Shown here in pieces: positions 1-6,522 of a stretch of 35,479 nt of DNA. How positions within the stretch are numbered: the stretch's first letter is position 1; the number at the start of each line of letters is the position of its first letter. The notes below the pieces were generated by a model. It made no database searches and was not told the origin of the DNA. It saw only the letters and a program-made list of their open reading frames with translations. This DNA comes from an uncultured Bacteroidales bacterium (GTDB lineage: Bacteria > Bacteroidota > Bacteroidia > Bacteroidales > Muribaculaceae). The position numbers and the translations under genes are program-made. Location of the stretch: positions 1 to 35,479 of the forward strand of contig CAMGBT010000018.1 of the NCBI GenBank assembly GCA_946011725.1. Reading direction: 5' to 3'.

Positions 1-211
1 GGTAGCCGCCTTGCTGGTAGCCGCCTTGCTGATAGGGACGTGGTTGATAAGGGCGTTGCTCGCCGTCGCCGCCATTTTCGTTATCGAAACGTTGATAGGG
101 GCGGTCAAAGGAACGCCGACGTTCGGCCTCGTCGAAAGCCGCACGTGTGGGAAGCGACCCGATGCGAGGACGTTTTGCTTTCTTTTCTCCTGAAGGGTTG
201 TTACTATCCAT
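1..211 (-). CDS. N-terminal part of a probable 23S rRNA pseudouridine synthase (partial, runs off the window)
   Basis: Reading the minus strand from ATG at 211-209 gives about 70 residues starting MDSNNPSGEKKAKRPRIGSL, then a charged stretch, then Tyr/Gln/Gly repeats (RPYQ, QQGGY). The catalytic part lies outside the window. Bacteroidales RluB-type pseudouridine synthases often carry a long disordered, basic Tyr/Gln/Gly-rich N-terminal extension of this kind ahead of the S4 and catalytic domains, which is the basis for the call. The family assignment is therefore inference from composition only. A good Bacteroidetes promoter lies upstream at 403-434. The last 30 bases before the window edge are two 15-bp tandem units encoding GGYQQ. 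Another low-complexity RNA-binding protein is possible. Confidence 0.45.
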   Translation of the reverse strand, partial: MDSNNPSGEKKAKRPRIGSLPTRAAFDEAERRRSFDRPYQRFDNENGGDGEQRPYQPRPYQQGGYQQGGY

Positions 212-402
212 ATGGTTTTACTTTTGGTTGTTAGAAAAATGAAGTGAGAATCGGCATCTCGCCGAATTGATTAGAAGTGAAACAGTTTTATGGTATAAGT
301 TTATATAATTAATGTTAAAAAAATGACAATGATTATGTGCTGTACCTTAGATTTTTGATCGCGGTTAGTGGTAGCAGCCGGCCATATGATGGCTAGCAGG
401 CG

Positions 403-434
403 CAAAGGTAGGTATTTTTTTTGAAATATGCAAA
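403..434 (-). promoter_or_regulatory. Bacteroidetes-type promoter for the gene at 1-211
   Basis: On the minus strand TTTG (plus 431-434) is followed after exactly 20 nt by TACCTTTG (plus 403-410), matching the Bacteroidetes -33 TTTG / -7 TAnnTTTG consensus. It implies a long leader of roughly 185 nt before the ATG at 211. Confidence 0.6.
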
Positions 435-491
435 ATAAGGGCAGAAATTTTTTCATTTTTTGCAGCGCTGCGGTGGGGCGGGGGATAAAGA

Positions 492-527
492 AAGCGGACA
501 GCGGGGCGGGGGCCTCGCTGTCCGCTT
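492..527 (-). terminator. Hairpin downstream of the ferritin gene
   Basis: A 12-bp perfect inverted repeat (492-503 and 516-527, core agcggacagcg) lies just after the ferritin stop codon. There is only a short T stretch (CTTTAT on the minus strand) after it, so it may be a weak intrinsic terminator or a 3'-end stabilising hairpin. The rest of 212-544 holds the promoter at 403-434 and otherwise AT-rich sequence with no gene I can support. Confidence 0.5.
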
Positions 528-544
528 CGGTGGGGTATGGCGGC

Positions 545-1063
545 TTATTTAGCGGCTAAGGGGGAGGGGACTACATAGGTGCGGGCGGAAAGTTCTTGGT
601 CGAGGACGAAGAGGGCTTGGCCGTCGTTGCCGATGAGTTTGAGGCGGTGGATGAGGCGGGCGGCGTTTTCTTCCTCTTCGACTTGTTCGGATACGAACCA
701 ATCGAGTTTGCCGCGGGAAGCGTAGTCGTGTTCGGCTTCAGCGAGGGCGTAGAGGTTGTTGATCAGAGCGGTAACTTTCTGCTCGTGAGCCAAGGTGGCT
801 TCGAACACAGCCAGCGGGCCGTCCCATTCGGTGGGGACTTCGGCGATGGGTGAGAGTACCACGCGACCGCCGCGCGAGTTGAGGTAGTTCATGAAGATTT
901 CAGCGTGGGCTTGTTCTTCTTTGAATTGAACTTTGAACCAGTTGGCGAAGCCTTCGTGACCTTCGTTTTCGAAGTACATTGCCATGGAGAGATAGAGGTA
1001 AGCCGACCAGAGTTCGGCATTGATTTGGGCGTTGATAGCGTCCTGGAGTTTTGTACTAATCAT
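545..1063 (-). CDS. ftnA: Ferritin (non-haem iron storage, FtnA type)
   Basis: A 172-residue bacterial ferritin that oxidises Fe(II) and stores it as ferric mineral in a 24-subunit cytoplasmic shell. All ferroxidase ligands sit at the positions of the E. coli FtnA numbering: Glu17, Glu50 and His53 (the EEQAH segment), Glu94 (HEQKVT) and Gln127 (SEQVEEEE, with Glu130 also present). Length is normal for the family, and no haem-binding Met typical of bacterioferritin is evident. It begins 74 nt downstream of the stop of the Res gene on the same strand. I see no convincing promoter in that gap, so read-through from the defence operon cannot be excluded, although a ferritin is functionally unrelated to it. 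A hairpin follows the stop codon. Confidence 0.95.
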   Translation of the reverse strand: MISTKLQDAINAQINAELWSAYLYLSMAMYFENEGHEGFANWFKVQFKEEQAHAEIFMNYLNSRGGRVVLSPIAEVPTEWDGPLAVFEATLAHEQKVTALINNLYALAEAEHDYASRGKLDWFVSEQVEEEENAARLIHRLKLIGNDGQALFVLDQELSARTYVVPSPLAAK

Positions 1064-1137
1064 AACGATAGATTTAAATTTTCAGCTATAACGAACGGCG
1101 TGCGGAAATATTGTGCACCTGCGAAAAAAATCGCCAT

Positions 1138-3861
1138 CTAATATTTCAGTTCGGACTGAGATAGTATGTATTTGAACGAATACGAGCGGTCTACCAACGT
1201 ATGCGAAATAATTACATAGCGCCAAGGCTTACCTCCATGTTTACGGGTAAAATCGGATGCTATGCAGCAGAATGTTTTTGCGGCTTCGGCTTTACTTTTA
1301 ACATCGGAGTCGTTCATATCTTTTTCCGCTTTAGTTTCGCACATATAGATAGCTTCATCCGTTTCAACTATGAAGTCAGGCTCATAACGTTTTGCGCGGT
1401 TGGCCCAATAAATGTGAAACTGGTTACGTGCCGGACGTAGCCATTTGAGAACTTCATCATTATTCTCAAGAATAAAAGCGAAATCCAATTCTGTGGAGCT
1501 GTCGAATCGATATTCTGTATAATACGACTTGTGAAATCCTACATATACATATTTCTTTACCAATGATTTGGGCTGAACTATAGGCTCATGGTAGTCGCGA
1601 GTACCCCATCCGTTTTTGATGATTTGTTGGTCAACAATTTTGGAGAATGGAAGCACTTTTTTCACTCTGAACTCGCCCGGAATAAAGCTATAATGCTTTT
1701 TCATTTGAGCGTAGATATTAGTTGCAATACTTTGCTTGAAAGCATGTACGCGCTCGTTCAAATCATCTACGGAGATTCCGGGGGCATTTTTGCGGATAGC
1801 ATCAACCGCCTGTGTGGCAAGTTTGTAAAGTAGATCGGATACTTCATCATAATCCACATCATCAAAGTCAATCAGCGCCGCCACTATTTGCTTTATTGCC
1901 GGACGTTTCGAGCTGCCTGATTTACCTGCAAACACTTCAAAATCGGAAGCATTGAGCAACCCTTGACGGATTATCTCTCTTCTCAGTTCGGCAAGGTCGT
2001 AACCTTCGGAAGTGTCAAGGTCAAAATCATCGAATATAGCCGTGGCAGGTTCTTGTTCCATTGCGATACGTGGAATTGCAATAACGTTGTCGCGGAAATT
2101 TTGCAATTGCATATCAACGGCTTTGCGAACTACTGCTATTTGTTGTTCTTTCTCTTCCTCGGCAAACATGCTATCGGTTTGTTGCTGTTGGATTAGCTTA
2201 ATCGATTCTTCCTCAATCTTTTTACGGTACTCTTCCTTTTCTAAATCGCTGAATGCGGCAACATCTTCAGCAGCAAAGCTTACCAAAGCGAGTTGAACGG
2301 CTTTGCCGGCATACATTAGATTTGTTTCCTCTTTCTTTTCGGCTTCGTTACGGGCTTGCCGGATTCTTTGATTGAATAATACATCTGTGATAGTGGTGGT
2401 GATTTCCACTTTGCTGTCTTGGTCGCGCTCATCGCGCTCGTCAAGCTCAATATAAGACACGCGTTGGAGAACGGAATTGCCATTGTGAGCCTCCTCGATT
2501 ACGCGCTGAAAATTGTCGTGGGCTATCACAGTGAGGGTGTCAACATCCTTATTGCCGGTGCGCTGTCCACCGTAGGGCAAGCGAAGACCGCGACCAATTG
2601 TTTGTTCAATCAGAATGGCGGCATCAGATGCTCTGAGAGGTATGATTGTATACAAATTATTTACATCCCAACCCTCCTTAAGCATATTTACATGCACCAC
2701 AATCTCAATCTCATTATCGGGCGATTCAAGCGCTACAAATTGGTTGGAAATTTCGTCGTCATTCTTTGTAGAACTATCAATCTGGAGGATCTTGCCTCGA
2801 TAAGCACCATGGTAAATGCGGTCGCTCTCCAACAGGTCTTTCACATTCTTGGCATGCGTTATATCGCGGCAGGATACTAAGATAAACGGCTTAACAACCG
2901 GAAGATTATTTTGCTTGGCATACAACTCGATAGCTAATTTGGTCCGTTCATGGCAAGTGATTCCATCTTCCAATTTGATAATTTCGATTTCATCGGGTGT
3001 ATAGTTCTCCTTATTGAAATTTCGAGCCTTGGCGATTGCCGGATTTTTCACATATAGTCCATCATCGAGGGCTTGAGCTAAATTGTATTCGAATACAATG
3101 TTTTTGAATGCTTTACCTTTTTCATCGAAAGGCGTAGCGGTCATCTCAAAGCCTAAAATCGGCCGTAGTTCGTTGATTGCCTTCTTCGATGCATCGCCGT
3201 GATAACGGTGAGCCTCATCCATTAGAATGACCAAGTCGGGTAGCGAAGCCAAGTAGTCGAAGTAAGATTGGCCGAGGTATTCCGACAGGCGACGCATCCT
3301 TGGCGCAAGGGTAGCGCCATTTTTCTTTGAAGTCTTGTTGTCGGTATTGAATTTTGAGATATTGAAAATATTGATTTCAACTTCATCAGTGTCGAACATA
3401 CCTTTGGCGTTCTGAAGATATGTTTCACCTGTGACGATGTGCGGAGGATTGGCCGCAAATTCACCGATGCCCTTGAATACGTATTTTGAATAAGACGTGT
3501 CGCTGAAATCGCGGATTAACTTTTCGTAAAGTGTTAAGTTCGGCGCCAAGACAAAGAAATGGCGAATACCTTTCTTCAGATAGAGATAGGTGATAATTGC
3601 TCCCATCAGGCGAGTTTTCCCGATGCCGGTAGCAATAGAAAATGCCAATGAAGGGAAATCGCGCTCGAAGTCTTTCACTGTAGGCACAATTCGCTTTACG
3701 CCGTCAAGCTCTTTGGCAATGAACTCTTTAAACTCCTCTTGTTCCGTGGATGGTTTCTTAAGTGAGAGTGTATCTACCAATTGAGCACTCAGGTCTAAGG
3801 CCTCGGCCAAAGGCTTGCGCAGCGACAGTCGCTGGCGTATGTAATTTACTTTAGAATCCAT
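1138..3861 (-). CDS. res: Type III restriction-like Res subunit (SF2 helicase plus PD-(D/E)XK nuclease)
   Basis: A 907-residue ATP-dependent restriction subunit. The N-terminal SF2 motor has a Walker A ATGIGKT at about residues 77-83, DEAH box MDEAHRYH at about 214-221, TATPF at 241-245 and arginine-finger motif VI GRGLRLPYG. The C-terminal nuclease shows PD at 828-829 followed by the E-T-K triad at 842-844 (YMCETK), the PD-(D/E)XK arrangement of type III Res proteins. In such systems Res acts with Mod: it hydrolyses ATP after recognition of unmethylated sites and cleaves DNA. It is the last gene of the four-gene operon, 5 nt after the Mod stop codon. All catalytic motifs look intact. What is unusual is the company of a separate SNF2 helicase and an unrecognised protein upstream. 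Functional class is well supported; cleavage specificity cannot be read from the sequence. Confidence 0.9.
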   Translation of the reverse strand: MDSKVNYIRQRLSLRKPLAEALDLSAQLVDTLSLKKPSTEQEEFKEFIAKELDGVKRIVPTVKDFERDFPSLAFSIATGIGKTRLMGAIITYLYLKKGIRHFFVLAPNLTLYEKLIRDFSDTSYSKYVFKGIGEFAANPPHIVTGETYLQNAKGMFDTDEVEINIFNISKFNTDNKTSKKNGATLAPRMRRLSEYLGQSYFDYLASLPDLVILMDEAHRYHGDASKKAINELRPILGFEMTATPFDEKGKAFKNIVFEYNLAQALDDGLYVKNPAIAKARNFNKENYTPDEIEIIKLEDGITCHERTKLAIELYAKQNNLPVVKPFILVSCRDITHAKNVKDLLESDRIYHGAYRGKILQIDSSTKNDDEISNQFVALESPDNEIEIVVHVNMLKEGWDVNNLYTIIPLRASDAAILIEQTIGRGLRLPYGGQRTGNKDVDTLTVIAHDNFQRVIEEAHNGNSVLQRVSYIELDERDERDQDSKVEITTTITDVLFNQRIRQARNEAEKKEETNLMYAGKAVQLALVSFAAEDVAAFSDLEKEEYRKKIEEESIKLIQQQQTDSMFAEEEKEQQIAVVRKAVDMQLQNFRDNVIAIPRIAMEQEPATAIFDDFDLDTSEGYDLAELRREIIRQGLLNASDFEVFAGKSGSSKRPAIKQIVAALIDFDDVDYDEVSDLLYKLATQAVDAIRKNAPGISVDDLNERVHAFKQSIATNIYAQMKKHYSFIPGEFRVKKVLPFSKIVDQQIIKNGWGTRDYHEPIVQPKSLVKKYVYVGFHKSYYTEYRFDSSTELDFAFILENNDEVLKWLRPARNQFHIYWANRAKRYEPDFIVETDEAIYMCETKAEKDMNDSDVKSKAEAAKTFCCIASDFTRKHGGKPWRYVIISHTLVDRSYSFKYILSQSELKY

Positions 3862-3866
3862 TGTAG

Positions 3867-5654
3867 TTAATCAAATAACGATGGCATATCCGTTGACTTG
3901 GAGCGTGGTGCCGATTTTGGCTGGATATCAGCAGTCGGAAGTGGTAGTTCGTCGATTACCTCTTCAGGTTCATCATCAATTTCCGGCACGGAGATTATAT
4001 TGAGCGAATAGTCATCGCGGTCGAATTCGCAAGTGTCCAGTAGCACCTTCGGAATCTTTTTGATGGTGATGTTTGAAAATCGGTTGCGACACTCCGATTG
4101 GAATTTGGAGCAGCAGATAAGTAGAGATTCATCCTCGCCCATTTGCTGATGGATTGATTCCAGCCACTCCACGGTGATAAGCTGAGTGGTGGTGAAGATA
4201 AAATCGTGTTCGGTGCTGTGACCTTGCTTCCAATACATATCCGCATCAGGTTTGTAAGTGAAGCCTTGGTGTTTGGCCATAGCAGCGGCAAGCATATCGG
4301 CGTTATACTCCTTGTTGATAACGAGGTTGCCATACTTGTCGTGGTTGAGCAAACTCGGCGCTAACTCGTAGAACTTAAATCCGCCGCCACCGCGCCAATT
4401 CAGTTGAGGTGTCATACCACTTGTATCTGAGCCTGAGATAACATTCTTCAGTCGGACAAAACAATGTGTGAATGCATGATTACCTAATTCAATACCAATC
4501 CATCTACGCCTCATTTTGTGAGCGACAGCAGCGGTAGAGCCGCTACCAAGAAAGCTATCAAGCACGATGTCGCCAGGCTTTGTGAATAAAGATAACACGC
4601 GAAATATAAGAGCTTCCGGTTTTTTCGATGTCGGAAATTCCACACCTCCTTCGTTTTGTGTATTTTGGAAATCAATATCATCCCAAAAATCACACAAAAG
4701 CATACCAATATCTTCAGTTATATCGCGATTCCATACTACAGACTGAATGGAGCTACTTAAAGTAGTTAGCATCCTACCATTATAAAACAGGTCTTCTTTC
4801 TTACCATCTTTTGAAGGGAATCTAACAACTTCATTAGGATGAGCCAATGAAAACGCTTTAGCTTCATTGTTCTTGTGCGATTGCGTAGTGCATATTAAGT
4901 CCTTGTTCTTCAGATAGAATTGTCTAAACTTTGAGTCAGACATAGACAAATCTTTTAATGTTGACCCTTTTGGTAAAATGCCATTAGCAATGAGCGTTGT
5001 AAGAAGATTTTGAAGCTGGATTCTGCCGTCTTGATTGGTGATTATATACGAATAATGGGTATCGTAGGATGATCTTTTGACGTATTGAGGGTATATTTCT
5101 AATTTTTCAGACTTTTTGTATACGAGCATTAAGTCTTTTTGCTTGATGATCGTTTTATAGCGATTCTTGGTTTTAACGCCACTTGGCGTTGATGAGCGAA
5201 TCGCTATAGTAGCGATGAAATTGTCGCGACCGAACACTTCATCGCAGATGACTTTGGCGTAATGGACTTCGCAATCGTCCAAGTGCATACACATTACACC
5301 ATCATCGCTTAGTAGTTTGTGTAGCGATTGAAGTCGCTGATACATCAGATTAATCCATATCGAATGTTCCAAATTATCGTCATAATTTTCGAACATTGCA
5401 CCTGTGTTATATGGCGGGTCGATGTAGATGCATTTGATTTGGCCGGCGAAGTCTTGTTCGAGGGCACGGAGGGCGAGCAGGTTGTCGCCGTGGATAAGCA
5501 TATTGCCCGGCCAAGGGCGACCGTTGGCGAGTGTACCGGTTTCGACTTGGCCAAAACCATACTCGCGGTTCTCAAGCAGTATACGCGGCTCCACCGCAAG
5601 AGTGTCCTCACCCTTGCCAACCCACGTCAACTCTAATTTCTGTGTCTTATTCAT
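3867..5654 (-). CDS. mod: Type III-like Mod DNA adenine methyltransferase
   Basis: A 595-residue site-specific N6-adenine methyltransferase of the beta class. The catalytic motif IV DPPYNTG (about residues 79-85) precedes the AdoMet-binding motif I DSFLGSGS (about 366-373). The intervening region of about 280 residues would contain the target-recognition domain. Length and motif order match type III Mod subunits, which recognise the site for the partner Res. I choose the ATG at 5654 rather than the TTG two codons upstream. This ATG lies inside the stop region of the preceding gene (8-nt overlap, ATGAATAA), implying translational coupling. Res follows after 5 nt. There are no repeat tracts of the sort that make some mod genes phase variable. 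The family is secure; the recognition sequence is unknown. Confidence 0.9.
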   Translation of the reverse strand: MNKTQKLELTWVGKGEDTLAVEPRILLENREYGFGQVETGTLANGRPWPGNMLIHGDNLLALRALEQDFAGQIKCIYIDPPYNTGAMFENYDDNLEHSIWINLMYQRLQSLHKLLSDDGVMCMHLDDCEVHYAKVICDEVFGRDNFIATIAIRSSTPSGVKTKNRYKTIIKQKDLMLVYKKSEKLEIYPQYVKRSSYDTHYSYIITNQDGRIQLQNLLTTLIANGILPKGSTLKDLSMSDSKFRQFYLKNKDLICTTQSHKNNEAKAFSLAHPNEVVRFPSKDGKKEDLFYNGRMLTTLSSSIQSVVWNRDITEDIGMLLCDFWDDIDFQNTQNEGGVEFPTSKKPEALIFRVLSLFTKPGDIVLDSFLGSGSTAAVAHKMRRRWIGIELGNHAFTHCFVRLKNVISGSDTSGMTPQLNWRGGGGFKFYELAPSLLNHDKYGNLVINKEYNADMLAAAMAKHQGFTYKPDADMYWKQGHSTEHDFIFTTTQLITVEWLESIHQQMGEDESLLICCSKFQSECRNRFSNITIKKIPKVLLDTCEFDRDDYSLNIISVPEIDDEPEEVIDELPLPTADIQPKSAPRSKSTDMPSLFD

Positions 5655-6522
5655 TGCCAATCTTTAAGTCCATAAAATTCAAAGAAATTAGATATTTACC
5701 TAATTCCGGATAATTCGGATATAGTATCTTTGAGAAAAAATCATTTAGTGCTGGTTCGACCCATCTTTCTGCGCCTTGTGGAGGTGTTAATCCACAATCG
5801 AGGTAGTCGATATAATCATCAGCTAAAAAGAATTCAGTTGTCAACTCGTATAGAAATGCAAAATGTATAGAAGATAAAAATGTCATACATCTTGACATTG
5901 AATTGAGTAATCCTGTTGTATATCGTTGTTCTCTTAAAGCGCACGAGGTGTTATTAAATGAGAAATTGTCAAATGTATTGTAGTGAAGGTTGTCATTACA
6001 AAAATTTCGAATACGGTTGTTTAAAGAATCTTTTTCGGATGAGTCTAATTTCAAGATTTTGACAATTTGAGGAAAAGTAGATTTTATGAGATTGAATTCT
6101 TTTTGTGGATGTTCTCGCATTAATTGCTCAGATGAATCAAACCATTTCTTTAGTTTCTCTAATAACGTATTTTGTGATTCATTATTTTTATTATTCTGTA
6201 TTATGATTGACTGATATGTATCAATTATGATAGCATCACTATATTTGCGTACCAATGCAAATGCATCATTGATATGCCCTAAATTGAGTAGTGAAATAAT
6301 TGATCTTATTGAGTTTCTTAGTGAAGTAAAGATTATAGCAGGTGCGATTATAAGCTTCGTGCTTATAATAATATGGTTAATGTATTTTAGGGATGTTGTA
6401 GATAGCGCATCATAGAAGTCATAAATGACTTCTAACTGCCTAAATACAAAATGATTTGCATACCAATCTATTTGATGTAGTAATGGCTTTTGTGTAAATG
6501 GGGCGCTGCTATTTGTATTCAT
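5647..6522 (-). CDS. Unrecognised AT-rich protein embedded in the defence operon
   Basis: A 291-residue protein I do not recognise. It is mostly helical in character, rich in Ile, Asn, Phe and Ser, and clearly more AT-rich than its neighbours. Residues about 48-68 (INHIIISTKLIIAPAIIFTS) are strongly hydrophobic and are followed by an Arg/Leu-rich helix (LRNSIRSIISLLNLGHIND). Near residue 170 there is an R-N...N-L-H-Y-N segment (IRNFCNDNLHYN), faintly like the Arg...His signature of HEPN-type RNases, but the spacing is off. ATG at 6522 overlaps the SNF2 helicase stop (ATGA), and its own stop overlaps the mod start, so it is translated as an integral operon member. The TTG four codons upstream is less likely. 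It may be a specificity or effector subunit; that is inference. No signal peptide is seen. Confidence 0.75.
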   Translation of the reverse strand: MNTNSSAPFTQKPLLHQIDWYANHFVFRQLEVIYDFYDALSTTSLKYINHIIISTKLIIAPAIIFTSLRNSIRSIISLLNLGHINDAFALVRKYSDAIIIDTYQSIIIQNNKNNESQNTLLEKLKKWFDSSEQLMREHPQKEFNLIKSTFPQIVKILKLDSSEKDSLNNRIRNFCNDNLHYNTFDNFSFNNTSCALREQRYTTGLLNSMSRCMTFLSSIHFAFLYELTTEFFLADDYIDYLDCGLTPPQGAERWVEPALNDFFSKILYPNYPELGKYLISLNFMDLKIGNE

